Source: Desulfurispira natronophila (GTDB lineage Bacteria > Chrysiogenota > Chrysiogenetes > Chrysiogenales > Chrysiogenaceae). From it: 64,000 nucleotides of DNA. The stretch spans positions 98,688-162,687 of the forward strand of contig NZ_JACHID010000007.1 in the NCBI RefSeq assembly GCF_014203025.1, written 5' to 3'. Below are positions 1 through 9,380 of this stretch, in pieces (position 1 is the stretch's first letter; each line of letters opens with the position of its first letter). A model generated the notes under the pieces. That model had not been told where the DNA came from. It was given only the letters and a program-made list of their open reading frames with translations, and ran no database searches. Position numbers and translations under genes: made by a program.

Positions 1-1
1 G

Positions 2-1414
2 CTGAAAAAGCGAGAAGCTGAAGATGCTGAGCGTCTGGCTAAGCTGAAGCAAATAGAACAAGAGCCGGAAACTGAAAGCAGTGGTGAAGAAATCATTGCC
101 AGTGCGGAAGAGAGTGACTCTCGCATAGATGAGCTTATTGCCCAGGAACTGAAAAAACGAGAAGACGAAAACGAACAGCGCTTGCAGGAGGTCCAAGAGG
201 ATTCCTCTGCGGGAAAAAAGGCTGAGCCACTGGGGGATCAGGAGCTTCGCCCCCCAGTGGAGGTTGCTCCGGAAGCTCATCAGCAAGACATTGACCCCTT
301 GGAGTCGCAACTGGATGTGCCCTCTCCCATGGAAGAGACGGCAGATGACGTGCCGGATCAGCAAAGCAGGAAGCTTGAGTACGACGATGTTCTTGGCGAC
401 ATAATGGGGGAGCTTGGGCGCCAAAAAGACAGTACCGAGCAGTTGCTGAGCAAACACTCCATGCGGGTGGAAGACGACGAACTCCAGAGCATCTGGTCGG
501 ATGCACAGACGGACACCGACGATACTTCCACTCCTGATGATGGTTTTTCCATTGAGGAGGATTTTTTCCCGAAAGGGTTGCGTGAAGTAGAGGATCACGA
601 CGATCTGGCGGAGTGGGACATTGACACGGAGTTTCGCTGGCCGGGTCGCTATGAAAACGTTGCCGAGGTTGATGAGCAAGGAGAATCCTCCGAGCCGTTG
701 GATCTGGAAGAAGACACCGGGGACGCCGAGCTGGCAGAAGTCGGCGACGGCGAAACCCAACAAAAAAAAAAGTCTCTAAGTAGCAGCTCACACGTCTCGC
801 AGACCGTTGAGTACCTCGATGAATTGTTGGCCGGTAACTTTTCCTCTGACTATCAAGGTGATCCGGAAATCGGAATGCTGTTTTCCCGCATCCAATCGCT
901 ACTGGTGGCAACAGAAATGACCGTCAATACGGCCCGTGAAGAAGTACCCGCTATTATTGGTGCCTTGTATGACAGTAGCAAGTATGCGGAAAGAAGTACG
1001 AACCGGGTGCTGGATCTCTCGGAAAGTATACTGCGCACCAACAATACCTTTCAGGAAGACTTCCATACGACTCGCCATGACTTCTCTGGCCTTACTGCAG
1101 AAGATCGCCAGGAGCGTATTCGCTCCCTTGAAGCAGAGGTTGATGGCTCTATTGATCACGTCTTCGATATTATGGGAGCCATGGAGTTCCAGGACATTAC
1201 CAAGCAGAGCATACAAAAGCTGGCAAAAAAACTGGCCGACTTCAAGGCAACCCTCAGCGACATGGACAGCCTGATCCCTTTAAACCACGATGACTCAGAG
1301 GAAGAGGGAAAGGCCTATTACCCCCAAGCGCCGGCAACTGCCGAAAGCGGTGTCGACATTGAACGCGATCAGCACGCTGTCAACTCTCTGCTGCGGGAAC
1401 TTGGAATAGAGTAG
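2..1414 (+). CDS. cheZ: CheZ-type chemotaxis phosphatase with long acidic N-terminal region (5' end outside window)
   Basis: The frame is open from the left edge, so the gene is truncated by the window; 470 residues are visible. The first roughly 270 visible residues are very rich in Glu, Asp, Gln and Ser and look disordered. The C-terminal third is helical. It holds FQDITKQ (bases 1187-1207), matching the CheZ catalytic helix (FQDLTGQ in Escherichia coli) with the active Asp and Gln kept and Gly replaced by Lys. The protein ends in HAVNSLLRELGIE, which resembles the CheZ C-terminal peptide that binds CheY-P. CheZ dephosphorylates CheY-P in the cytoplasm, so this fits the flagellar genes elsewhere in the window. 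It is far longer than enterobacterial CheZ (about 214 residues). The role of the acidic extension is unknown. The TTG at 182 is not a real start. Confidence 0.75.
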   Translation: MKKREAEDAERLAKLKQIEQEPETESSGEEIIASAEESDSRIDELIAQELKKREDENEQRLQEVQEDSSAGKKAEPLGDQELRPPVEVAPEAHQQDIDPLESQLDVPSPMEETADDVPDQQSRKLEYDDVLGDIMGELGRQKDSTEQLLSKHSMRVEDDELQSIWSDAQTDTDDTSTPDDGFSIEEDFFPKGLREVEDHDDLAEWDIDTEFRWPGRYENVAEVDEQGESSEPLDLEEDTGDAELAEVGDGETQQKKKSLSSSSHVSQTVEYLDELLAGNFSSDYQGDPEIGMLFSRIQSLLVATEMTVNTAREEVPAIIGALYDSSKYAERSTNRVLDLSESILRTNNTFQEDFHTTRHDFSGLTAEDRQERIRSLEAEVDGSIDHVFDIMGAMEFQDITKQSIQKLAKKLADFKATLSDMDSLIPLNHDDSEEEGKAYYPQAPATAESGVDIERDQHAVNSLLRELGIE

Positions 1415-1493
1415 TTTTCCTGGAAGTCATTGGCTATAGACTCGATCGCAGTCTTAATTTGATAAAATCTAACTATTAAGGAATAGAGTCCGC

Positions 1494-3455
1494 ATGATCT
1501 GCATTACCCTTCCCGATGAAACCCGTAAAGAATTCCCCCAATCGTCTGTTACCCCCTTTGATATAGCAGAAAGTATAGGAAAGCGTTTGGCCAAAGATGC
1601 TGTTGCTGCCAGAGTGGATGGTGAGCTGCGGGATCTTGGTGCGCCTATAGATCACAATGCCAGGGTGGAAATTATCACCCCAGCTACCGATGATGGCCTG
1701 GATATTCTGCGCCATTCAGCCTCTCATATTATGGCTCAGGCCGTAAAAGAGCTTTTTGGCGACGAAAAGGTGAAGGTAGCTATTGGGCCAGCAACCAGTG
1801 ACGGCTTTTACTACGACTTTGATCTTGAGCATCGCCTGACACCAGAGGATCTGGAGCGCATAGAAAAACGCATGAATGAAATAGCTCGCCAGGCCAAAGG
1901 CTTTACCTGCGAGACCCTGAGCCGCCATGAGGCTATAGATTTGTTTGCACGCATGGGTGAGCAGTATAAGGTAGAGCTACTGCAGGATATTGAAGACGAG
2001 ACTGTTAGTGTCTACCGACAGGGAAGCTTTATTGACCTTTGCCGCGGTCCCCACGTACCCAGCACTGACCGGGCCGGAGCCTTTAAGCTGCTGAGCATTG
2101 CTGGAGCCTACTGGCGCGGTGATGAGAAGCGCCCTATGCTGCAACGCATCTATGGCACAACATTTCCTACGGAAAAAGAACTCAAGCAGTATCTAAACTT
2201 TCTGGAGGAAGCTCGGAAGCGGGATCATCGTAAGCTGGGCAAAGAGCTGGATCTTTTTCATTTTGACTCTGCCGTGGCAGTAGCGTCCCCATTTTTCCAC
2301 CCCAAAGGAACCGTAGTTTACAATCAACTACTGGAGTTTATTCGTGAGATGTATCGCCACGACGACTACGGTGAGATTATCACCCCACAAGTAATGGATG
2401 TGGAGCTTTGGAAGCGCAGCGGTCACTACGATAACTACGTGGAAAACATGTACTTCACAGAGCTCGACGGGCAGGTTAATGCTCTTAAGCCCATGAACTG
2501 TCCTGCTCATGTACTGACCTTTGGTGCAGGAAGCCGCTCGTACCGAGAGTTGCCGGTGCGCTACGCAGACTTTGGACGCCTGCATCGCTACGAGCGCAGT
2601 GGCGTTGTTCAGGGCTTGGCCAGGGTGCGAACTTTTAGCCAGGATGATGCTCACATTTTCTGCCGCCCCGATCAAATAGAGGGTGAAATAAAAAAACTGA
2701 TTGACTTAATCCTCAAAATTTATAAAGTATTCTCTTTTGAGGATGTTGCCATTGGTCTTTCCACACGCCCCGAAAAGAGTATGGGGAGTGACGAGATATG
2801 GCAAAAAGCTGAAGCTTCGCTGGTAAGCGCCCTCAAGTCCATGGACGCTGACTATCACCTCAATGAGGGCGATGGCGCCTTCTATGGGCCCAAGATCGAC
2901 TTTCAGGTCCATGATGCTATTCGCCGTCAGTGGCAGCTAGCAACCATTCAGCTGGACTTTTCCATGCCAGAGCGCTTTGGGGTCACCTATGTCGATGAAG
3001 CTGGGCAGAGACAGAGCCCCGTCATGATACATCGGGCGGTGCTTGGCTCACTGGAGCGATTCATGGGTCTCTACCTGGAGCACACAGGAGGAGCATTACC
3101 TTTCTGGCTGGCACCAGTACAGTGCAGTATCATCCCAGTCAATGATGAGTTTGCCGACTTTTGCAGTCATATGCGTCAAACTCTGAAGCGCTTGGGGTAC
3201 CGAGCCGAAGTTGACATGGCTAGCGAGTCAATGGGCAAAAAAATTCGCCGCAGCCAGACCCGCAAGTACCCATTTACTTTGGTAGTAGGGCAGAAGGAGC
3301 GGGAAAACGGACTCTTTGCTGTTCGCTCTTACGGAAAGCGGGATACTTTTGAATGCTCTTGGCAGGAATTGCTGGAGCTCTTTCATCAGTGCAATCACGA
3401 AGCAAGACAGGCCATGGGGTACGATATACCCCCGGTCCACATTATTGAGCTCTAA
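1494..3455 (+). CDS. thrS: Threonine--tRNA ligase
   Basis: Cytoplasmic enzyme that charges tRNA-Thr. The 653 residues show the full domain order: TGS domain (about 1-62), editing domain with HSASH (His74, His78) and CRGPH near residue 182, the class II catalytic core with the zinc-ligand Cys in MKPMNCPAH, motif 2 around HRYERSG, motif 3 around HRAVLGSLERFMG, and a C-terminal anticodon-binding domain. Length is normal for the family. The ATG follows an AAGGA-type ribosome site. The gene heads the conserved order thrS-infC-rpmI-rplT. No T-box or thrS operator hairpin was recognised upstream. Confidence 0.98.
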   Translation: MICITLPDETRKEFPQSSVTPFDIAESIGKRLAKDAVAARVDGELRDLGAPIDHNARVEIITPATDDGLDILRHSASHIMAQAVKELFGDEKVKVAIGPATSDGFYYDFDLEHRLTPEDLERIEKRMNEIARQAKGFTCETLSRHEAIDLFARMGEQYKVELLQDIEDETVSVYRQGSFIDLCRGPHVPSTDRAGAFKLLSIAGAYWRGDEKRPMLQRIYGTTFPTEKELKQYLNFLEEARKRDHRKLGKELDLFHFDSAVAVASPFFHPKGTVVYNQLLEFIREMYRHDDYGEIITPQVMDVELWKRSGHYDNYVENMYFTELDGQVNALKPMNCPAHVLTFGAGSRSYRELPVRYADFGRLHRYERSGVVQGLARVRTFSQDDAHIFCRPDQIEGEIKKLIDLILKIYKVFSFEDVAIGLSTRPEKSMGSDEIWQKAEASLVSALKSMDADYHLNEGDGAFYGPKIDFQVHDAIRRQWQLATIQLDFSMPERFGVTYVDEAGQRQSPVMIHRAVLGSLERFMGLYLEHTGGALPFWLAPVQCSIIPVNDEFADFCSHMRQTLKRLGYRAEVDMASESMGKKIRRSQTRKYPFTLVVGQKERENGLFAVRSYGKRDTFECSWQELLELFHQCNHEARQAMGYDIPPVHIIEL

Positions 3456-3534
3456 GAACATCAATATGGCAACCACCCCAAGGGGTTTGCAAATATGTAA
3501 TCAACCGGGAAGTCGTTAACACTCTTACACAAAC

Positions 3535-3550
3535 AGGAGGAACAGGTATT
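3535..3550 (+). promoter_or_regulatory. infC: Strong ribosome binding site and AUU initiation codon of infC
   Basis: AGGAGG at 3535-3540 lies seven bases before ATT at 3548, in frame with IF3. No ATG, GTG or TTG in this frame gives the complete N-terminal IF3 domain; the first ATG (3599) would cut off 17 conserved residues. In E. coli, infC also starts with AUU and IF3 discriminates against that codon, giving autoregulation. The same control is inferred here. Confidence 0.85.
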
Positions 3551-4069
3551 AGCAAGGATCAACGTCCGAAAATCAATGAGGAAGTTCGTGCAACCCAAAT
3601 GCGGGTTGTTCTCGAAGATGGCGAAATGCTGGGTATCCTCAGCCGAGATGAAGCGCTGGAAGCGGCAAGAAACAGGGGTCTGGACTTGGTAGAAGTTGCC
3701 CCGGCCGCTAAGCCACCGGTATGCAAGGTCATGGATTACGGCAAGTTTTCCTATTTGCAGGCCAAAAAGCAAAAAGAGGCCAAGAAAAACCAGAAGCAGG
3801 TTATTATCAAAGAAGTCAAATTTCGCCCCAAAATCGAGGAGCACGACTACAATTTTAAATTGAAGCATGCCCAGCGATTTTTGGAGGACGGAGCCAAAGT
3901 CAAGGCGACGATCATGTATCGCGGCCGGGAAATGGCTCACACGGAGTTGGGACGAGATATCCTGGACAAGGTTGTGGCTGACATGGAAGGGCTATGCACC
4001 GTTGAAAGCCCACCAAAGCTTGAAGGTCGCAATATGAGCATGATGCTGGCGCCGGTAAAAAACAAGTAA
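3548..4069 (+). CDS. infC: Translation initiation factor IF-3 (AUU start)
   Basis: IF3 binds the 30S subunit, prevents premature 50S joining and checks start codons and initiator tRNA. From the ATT at 3548 the protein has 173 residues, close to the usual 170-180. It begins [20 protein letters not shown], the conserved N-domain opening. The N-domain (about 1-75) joins through a Lys-rich linker ([14 protein letters not shown]) to the C-domain, which has [15 protein letters not shown] and a conserved end. It lies 92 bases after thrS and 10 bases before rpmI, so it is probably in the same operon. Confidence 0.97.
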   Translation: MSKDQRPKINEEVRATQMRVVLEDGEMLGILSRDEALEAARNRGLDLVEVAPAAKPPVCKVMDYGKFSYLQAKKQKEAKKNQKQVIIKEVKFRPKIEEHDYNFKLKHAQRFLEDGAKVKATIMYRGREMAHTELGRDILDKVVADMEGLCTVESPPKLEGRNMSMMLAPVKNK

Positions 4070-4079
4070 CGGAGAAAAC

Positions 4080-4277
4080 ATGTACAAGATCAAAACCAAA
4101 CGCGCTGCTGCCAAGCGCTTTAAAACCACAGGCAGCGGCAAGATTCGACGCAATCAAGCCTTTATGCGTCATATTCTTACCAAGAAATCCTCCAAGCGCA
4201 AGCAGCAACTGCGGGATACTGCCCTGGTTGATGCGGCTGATGTTTCTAACGTCAAGCGCATGATACCTTACGGTTAA
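4080..4277 (+). CDS. rpmI: 50S ribosomal protein L35
   Basis: A 65-residue very basic protein of the large ribosomal subunit. [20 protein letters not shown] is the family signature. The start is MYKIKT rather than the more common MPKMKT. GGAGAAA precedes the ATG. It lies 10 bases after infC and 13 bases before rplT, the standard arrangement in which L20 often controls the operon translationally. Confidence 0.98.
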   Translation: MYKIKTKRAAAKRFKTTGSGKIRRNQAFMRHILTKKSSKRKQQLRDTALVDAADVSNVKRMIPYG

Positions 4278-4290
4278 GGAGGAGATATAA

Positions 4291-4644
4291 ATGCGAGTTA
4301 AAGGTGGATTCGTCACTCGTCGACGTCACAAGAAAGTCCTTAAGCTGACCCGCGGATATCGCGGAGTTCGTAAAAATCTCTATCGCATGGCAAATAACAC
4401 TTTGGTGCGGGCCCTGAACTTTGCCTATCGCGATCGAAAAGTTCGCAAACGAGAATTTCGTCGCCTTTGGATCGTGCGCATCAATGCTGCTGTACGCCCC
4501 CACGGCCTCTCTTACAGCCGTTTTATGTATGGGCTCAAGCAGGCACAGGTGCATCTGGATCGTAAAGTGCTCGCTGATATGGCGGTGAACAATCCCCGTG
4601 CCTTTGATGCAGTGGTTGATAAGGCCAAATCTGCACTGGCATAA
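4291..4644 (+). CDS. rplT: 50S ribosomal protein L20
   Basis: A 117-residue 23S rRNA-binding protein needed for early 50S assembly. The N-terminal tail is basic ([20 protein letters not shown]), followed by the globular domain with [20 protein letters not shown]. Full length. AAGGAGGAG before the ATG is a strong ribosome site. L20 represses rpmI-rplT in other bacteria; no pseudoknot operator was identified here by eye. Confidence 0.98.
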   Translation: MRVKGGFVTRRRHKKVLKLTRGYRGVRKNLYRMANNTLVRALNFAYRDRKVRKREFRRLWIVRINAAVRPHGLSYSRFMYGLKQAQVHLDRKVLADMAVNNPRAFDAVVDKAKSALA

Positions 4645-4705
4645 CAAGGTCAGTGATTTCTCCATGAAGTGTTGTGAGTCACTTTCCCGGTGATGAAATG
4701 AATGC

Positions 4706-4742
4706 AAAAAGCCTGTGCCCCTTGCTGGGCCAGGCTTTTTTT
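4706..4742 (+). terminator. Rho-independent terminator after rplT
   Basis: A ten-base stem (AAAAAGCCTG at 4706-4715 with CAGGCTTTTT at 4731-4740) is followed by T residues. It ends the thrS-infC-rpmI-rplT unit and separates it from pheST. Confidence 0.85.
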
Positions 4743-5245
4743 ATGACATGGGAACGCCTAATAAATACACAGAAAGCAAAACTTTACCCTGCAGCATAAG
4801 CACAGGTCTCTGCAAGCAGGTGCTCTGCGCCTATCCCCCAGGTCATGCTTATGCCATTATTGAGCGATGTGTACCTGCCAGCTAGGTGCTTATATGCAGG
4901 CTGTTCTTGCCCTAAGCGGGCAAAAACTTCTGAACCACGCGAAACAACTGACAGCAAGGGAGACAGAAGAAAAAATCAACCATGGTAGACGGGATGAAAA
5001 GGGCTACAGCCTTGTGCGAAATCTCTCCCCTACCCTTGTATCCTGCTTATCCCTGTCCTCCCTGGTCTTTGTTTCAAAATTACTTTGTCTTTCAGCATGC
5101 GATAAACAGCAGCTTTTTCATGCTTTACACCTGAGCTCAAGGGTGCGAGACTTAGCAGCTAGTTAAAACACTTCATACCGAACAGGCAATAAAAACTTCG
5201 CCTAATGAACGGCAATGTAACATTATACAGTTGAGGTAAATGCCC
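4743..5245. other. Intergenic stretch before pheS, no gene recognised
   Basis: About 500 bases. The only long open frame (4867-5166, plus) has no recognisable protein, no convincing ribosome site and atypical composition, so it is not called. A six-base hairpin (TTGCCC 4907-4912, GGGCAA 4918-4923) is followed by a few A residues. No Phe-rich leader peptide or T-box was found. GAGG at 5233-5236 is the pheS ribosome site. Confidence 0.5.
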
Positions 5246-6268
5246 ATGAAAGAAGAACTCCAGCTTCTGGAGCGCGAAGCTCTGGAGCGCATTCAGGCCA
5301 CTACATCGACCCGTGAGCTCGCTGACATACGGGTACACTACCTGGGCAAAAAGGGCCAGGTCGCCCAGGCCATGCAGAGCATGAAGCAGATCGATCCAGC
5401 CGAGCGCCCGGCCATGGGAAAGGTTGTGAACAGTGTAAAGAGTGCTCTCTCCCAGGCTATCGAAGAGCGTCAGGCACAGCTGCAGGAACAGGAAAAACAG
5501 CAGAAGCTGCAGCAGGAGCAGGTTGATGTCACTCTCCCCGGCATCCTGCCTGGTCCCCAGGGCGCTCTCCACCCCATCAGCCGCATTATGCACGAGATAA
5601 TCCAGATCTTTGCTACCCTCGGTTTTACCGTCGAGGAGGGGCCGGAAATTGAGACGGACTTCTACAACTTTGAGGCTCTCAACATTCCTCCGAACCACCC
5701 GGCCCGCGATATGCAAGATACCTTTTACGTCTCCGACGAAATACTCCTGCGCACTCACACCTCGCCGGTGCAGGTTCGCACCATGCTGAACCAAAAGCCG
5801 CCGGTTCGCATCATTGCACCGGGCAAGGTCTACCGCTGCGACAGCGACCTGACCCACACCCCCATGTTTCATCAGGTCGAGGGATTGCTGATTGATCAAA
5901 GCACCACCTTTGCCGACCTCAAGGGAGTACTGGAGTACTTCTGCAAGGCCATGTTTGGTGAGGACAAGGCCGTGCGTTTTCGCCCTTCCTTTTTCCCGTT
6001 TACCGAACCCAGCGCGGAGGTGGACATTGAGTGCGTCATGTGTCAGGGGAGCGGCTGCCGCGTCTGTAAGGAGACTGGCTGGCTGGAGATTCTTGGCTGT
6101 GGCATGGTTGACCCCAATGTCTTTGGTGCCGTCAATTACGACCCGGAAATCTACCAGGGCTTTGCCTTTGGGATGGGTGTGGAGCGCATAACCATGCTCA
6201 AGTATGGCATCAATGATCTGCGCCTCTTCTTTGAAAACGACGTGCGCTTTCTGCGCCAGTACCAATAA
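5246..6268 (+). CDS. pheS: Phenylalanine--tRNA ligase alpha subunit
   Basis: Catalytic alpha chain of the alpha2-beta2 enzyme that charges tRNA-Phe. 340 residues. It has an N-terminal coiled coil (about 1-85), then the class II core with [31 protein letters not shown], a Cys-rich CVMC...CRVC knuckle, and motif 3 [17 protein letters not shown]. Two ATGs are possible. The one at 5246 is chosen because GAGG (5233-5236) is nine bases upstream; it is only three bases from the ATG at 5240. pheT follows after 17 bases. Confidence 0.97.
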   Translation: MKEELQLLEREALERIQATTSTRELADIRVHYLGKKGQVAQAMQSMKQIDPAERPAMGKVVNSVKSALSQAIEERQAQLQEQEKQQKLQQEQVDVTLPGILPGPQGALHPISRIMHEIIQIFATLGFTVEEGPEIETDFYNFEALNIPPNHPARDMQDTFYVSDEILLRTHTSPVQVRTMLNQKPPVRIIAPGKVYRCDSDLTHTPMFHQVEGLLIDQSTTFADLKGVLEYFCKAMFGEDKAVRFRPSFFPFTEPSAEVDIECVMCQGSGCRVCKETGWLEILGCGMVDPNVFGAVNYDPEIYQGFAFGMGVERITMLKYGINDLRLFFENDVRFLRQYQ

Positions 6269-6285
6269 AAAAGACAAGGACCGTC

Positions 6286-8667
6286 ATGAAAGTAAGTTAC
6301 AACTGGCTTCAGGAGTTCACTGCCATTGACTCCGACCCTCAGGCTCTGGCGGATCAGCTGACCTTGCAGGGACTGGAAGTGGATGCCCTGTCCCGATTCG
6401 GAAACTTTTCCCATATCGTGGTGGGCCGTATAGAGCGTATCGATTCCCATCCCAATGCCGACAAACTGACTGTTTGCAGCGTTGACAGTGGTCAGGGCGA
6501 ACCCCTTTCCATCGTCTGTGGTGCCGACAACATGAAGGTCGGTGATCTTGTCCCGGTGGCTCTGCCAGGAGCTTGTCTGCCAGGGGGAATGAAGATCAAG
6601 GCGACAAAACTGCGAGGCGTGCCCTCAGCCGGTATGCTCTGCTCAAAGTCCGAGCTGGAGCTGGAGGAGCAGTCTGCCGGCCTCTTTATCCTCCCGGCTG
6701 ACGCTCCGGTTGGCATGGAAGTGAGTCGCTATCTGCAGATGGACGATACGGCAATAGAGATCGGGCTGACCCCCAACCGCTCCGACTGCCTCAGCCATAT
6801 TGGCGTGGCCCGCGAAGTGGGCGTTTTTACCGGGCAAAGTGTTACGCTGCCACTATTGAGCCTGCAGCAGTCGGACCTTGCCACATCAGAGCTGGTAACC
6901 GTCGACATTGAGGATGGCAGCGACTGTCCCCGCTATATGGCCCGAGTGGTGCAGGGTGTCAAGGTTCAGTCCTCACCCCAGTGGCTGCAGAATCGCCTGG
7001 TGGTCTGCGGTATTCGACCAATTAACAACATTGTCGATATCACCAACTACATCATGTTGGGCCTGGGCCACCCCCTGCACGCCTTTGACTATGACAAATT
7101 GGCCCACAAACGCATTCTCGTGCGCCGCGCCCAGGATGGCGAAAAAATTCTCACCCTCGATGATCAGCAGCGCACTCTCAGTCGCGAGGATCTGGTAATC
7201 ACAGATGGCCAGTCCCCGGTGGCAATTGCCGGCATTATGGGGGGGGCTGAAACCAGTATTGATGAGCAGAGCGTCAATGTGTTGATTGAAGCTGCCAGTT
7301 TTCATGGATCAGTCGTCCGGAAAACCGCGCGCAAGCTCGCCCTGCACAGCGAGTCCAGCCACCGCTTTGAGCGTGGCGTGGATCCAAACGGCTGCCAGTT
7401 CGCCATCGACTATGCGGCTCAGCTCATGGTGGAGCTTGGCGGCGGTACCATTGCCCGCGATGCGGTGGATAACTATCAGCAGGTAAATCTGCCCCGCAGC
7501 ATAGAATTGCGCGTGCCACGTCTGCGCAAGCTGCTGGGTATAGAGATCAGCAGCGAACAGGCGGGCAATATTCTGCAGCGCCTGGGTATGCAGGTCACTG
7601 CCGGTGATGCTGAGGTTCTCCGGGTAGAAGTGCCCACCAGCACCGGTGATATCTACCGGGAAGTTGACCTTATGGAGGAAGTGGCCAGAATCTATGGCTA
7701 CGGCAATGTGCCGGCCACCTTGCCGGCTGTCGCAGCCATTGCGCCACAGCATACCCGCGAAGAGGCAATTTACTCCCTCAAGCAGACCCTGGCCGGTATT
7801 GGCTATATGGAGTGTATCAACTACTCCTTTACTTCCGCCACCAACCTGGAGCGGGTACTGGGCCCCGCCACTCGTGTTCAGCTGCTCAATGCTCTCTCGG
7901 AAGAGCTTGCCGTCATGCGCACGAGCCTGCTGCCCAGCCTGTTGCTGAATGTAAAGAGCAACCTCCACCTGGGTTTGGACAGCCTGCGCTTTATGGAAAT
8001 TTCCAATGTCCCTCGTGATCACCAGGATGCCAGACACGAGCTGCCTACTTCCCGCTTATTGCTGGGTGGAGTACTCTGTGGCCATGAGCCGAAGCAGTGG
8101 TGGAATCAGCAGGGGCAGGAGCTGAGCTATTTCCACCTTAAAGGCGATCTTGAATACCTGCTGCGACAGCTGGGTCTGTCTATGGTAACTCGCCGCAGTA
8201 GCCTGCCCTGGCTGCATCCGGGTATTGGTGCTGACATTGTACTGAATGGCAAGTCTGTCGGCTATATTGGTGAAGTCCATCCCACAGTACAGGAGTCTTT
8301 TGATATTCCGGTGCGGATCATGGCATTTGAACTCGAGCTGGAACCACTTCTGGCTGCCGGCTTCCAGCGCGCCTATGGTTTCAGTGAAATATCTCGCTTT
8401 CCCTCCACCTGGCGCGATCTGGCCTTTGTCGTAGATGCTGATGTGACGCACCAAGCTATCGTGGATGCTATAGAAGGTGTCTCTATTGCACACCTGGAAG
8501 GAGTGCGTCTGTTTGACTCCTACACCCTGGAAAGCGGGCAGAAGTCACTTGCCTACCGCTTGGTATTTCGTGACCATACTCGTACCCTAACTGATGAAAT
8601 CGTCCAAGGTCACATTGATGCCATCCTTAAAGTAGTCAATCAGCAAACCGGAGCCGTCCTTCGGTGA
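6286..8667 (+). CDS. pheT: Phenylalanine--tRNA ligase beta subunit
   Basis: Partner of PheS that contributes tRNA binding and editing. 793 residues, normal length. The domain order is an N-terminal EMAP/tRNA-binding domain (about 40-150, NADKLTVCSVD), the B3/B4 editing domain (HPLHAFDYDKL, then VAIAGIMGG), the B5 domain (about 400-475), the catalytic-like core (VDLMEEVARIYGY onward) and a C-terminal ferredoxin-fold anticodon-binding domain (about 700-793). AAGGA precedes the start. It is cotranscribed with pheS. Confidence 0.98.
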   Translation: MKVSYNWLQEFTAIDSDPQALADQLTLQGLEVDALSRFGNFSHIVVGRIERIDSHPNADKLTVCSVDSGQGEPLSIVCGADNMKVGDLVPVALPGACLPGGMKIKATKLRGVPSAGMLCSKSELELEEQSAGLFILPADAPVGMEVSRYLQMDDTAIEIGLTPNRSDCLSHIGVAREVGVFTGQSVTLPLLSLQQSDLATSELVTVDIEDGSDCPRYMARVVQGVKVQSSPQWLQNRLVVCGIRPINNIVDITNYIMLGLGHPLHAFDYDKLAHKRILVRRAQDGEKILTLDDQQRTLSREDLVITDGQSPVAIAGIMGGAETSIDEQSVNVLIEAASFHGSVVRKTARKLALHSESSHRFERGVDPNGCQFAIDYAAQLMVELGGGTIARDAVDNYQQVNLPRSIELRVPRLRKLLGIEISSEQAGNILQRLGMQVTAGDAEVLRVEVPTSTGDIYREVDLMEEVARIYGYGNVPATLPAVAAIAPQHTREEAIYSLKQTLAGIGYMECINYSFTSATNLERVLGPATRVQLLNALSEELAVMRTSLLPSLLLNVKSNLHLGLDSLRFMEISNVPRDHQDARHELPTSRLLLGGVLCGHEPKQWWNQQGQELSYFHLKGDLEYLLRQLGLSMVTRRSSLPWLHPGIGADIVLNGKSVGYIGEVHPTVQESFDIPVRIMAFELELEPLLAAGFQRAYGFSEISRFPSTWRDLAFVVDADVTHQAIVDAIEGVSIAHLEGVRLFDSYTLESGQKSLAYRLVFRDHTRTLTDEIVQGHIDAILKVVNQQTGAVLR

Positions 8668-8680
8668 GGCGTGAAAATCG

Positions 8681-8708
8681 TTGACAGCACTCGCAATGAG
8701 CGTATAGA
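8681..8708 (+). promoter_or_regulatory. Sigma-70-type promoter for the zapB-like/zapA/6S/fau/rny unit
   Basis: TTGACA (8681-8686), a 16-base spacer, then TATAGA (8703-8708). The start of transcription would fall near 8715, about 25 bases before the ATG at 8739. This is a strong match by eye; it has not been tested. Confidence 0.6.
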
Positions 8709-8738
8709 CTACATATCAGAGAAAAAGGGGAATTCGCT

Positions 8739-9029
8739 ATGAGCTTTAATCACCTGGAACTATTAAACGAAAAGGTTCAGGCACTCATAAATCGTTGTGA
8801 CCATTATCATCAGTCCAACCAGGAGTTGGAAAAGATTGTAACAGATCTTGAACTTGCGATAATGGAACACGAGGACGTTATCCAGCAACTGAAAGACGAA
8901 AACCACAGCTTGCGTGATACCTACGCGACGATTATAGAAGAGCTCACAGCGGAGATAAACACCTACAAAACTCGAGTTGAGTCTATACTTGGAACACTGG
9001 AAGGTGTTGACGTAAGTGCGACCTCCTGA
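8739..9029 (+). CDS. Small coiled-coil protein, ZapB-like
   Basis: A 96-residue protein that is almost entirely predicted coiled coil, with heptad-like Leu/Ile spacing from LELLNEKVQAL through VESILGTLEG. There is no signal peptide and no membrane segment. AAGGGG precedes the ATG. It lies 71 bases before zapA. Short coiled-coil proteins beside zapA are common and often belong to the ZapB group, which links ZapA at the division ring. Coiled coils are easily over-assigned by sequence, so the ZapB role rests mainly on position. Confidence 0.6.
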   Translation: MSFNHLELLNEKVQALINRCDHYHQSNQELEKIVTDLELAIMEHEDVIQQLKDENHSLRDTYATIIEELTAEINTYKTRVESILGTLEGVDVSATS

Positions 9030-9100
9030 GTGATCAGGAGAGACCTTGTTCCCAGGGGATACATCCAAATGGAATTGCATCACAAGGCAGGAGTTACCAC

Positions 9101-9376
9101 GTGCAGGTAACCATAAACGGGCAACGCTACACCCTTCGAGGTGGCGAAAGCTCAGAGCACGTGACCAAGGTAGCAAGCTATGTGGATGGTAAGTTTCAGG
9201 AAATTTCCCAGCGTGTACCACCCCACACCTCGTCTGAAAAGGTTGCCGTACTGGTTGCCCTAAATATAGCTGAAGAGCTTTTTCGCACTCAGCAGCAGCA
9301 TGAGGAATTGGAAAATCACGCCAGGAACCAGACCCTGGACATTCTCAAGGTCATAGATGGTAAACTCAATGTGTAA
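9101..9376 (+). CDS. zapA: Cell division protein ZapA
   Basis: A 91-residue cytoplasmic protein that bundles FtsZ filaments. The N-terminal beta-rich head (VTINGQRYTLRGGE) and the following SSEKVAVLVALNIAEEL helix match ZapA, and the C-terminal half is coiled coil. The start is GTG at 9101, with AAGGCAGGAG upstream. The gene sits directly before 6S RNA and fau, a conserved arrangement in many bacteria. Confidence 0.9.
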   Translation: MQVTINGQRYTLRGGESSEHVTKVASYVDGKFQEISQRVPPHTSSEKVAVLVALNIAEELFRTQQQHEELENHARNQTLDILKVIDGKLNV

Positions 9377-9380
9377 ATAG

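Noticed and set aside
135..911. 258-residue open frame on the minus strand
   Set aside because: Antiparallel shadow of the CheZ-type gene; Pro/Arg-rich low-complexity translation.
3471..3490. Palindrome ACCCCAAGGGGT as an attenuator between thrS and infC
   Set aside because: No loop and no U tract, so it cannot form a normal terminator hairpin.
4867..5166. 99-residue open frame between rplT and pheS
   Set aside because: No recognisable protein, no ribosome site, and the gap is followed by the normal pheS leader.
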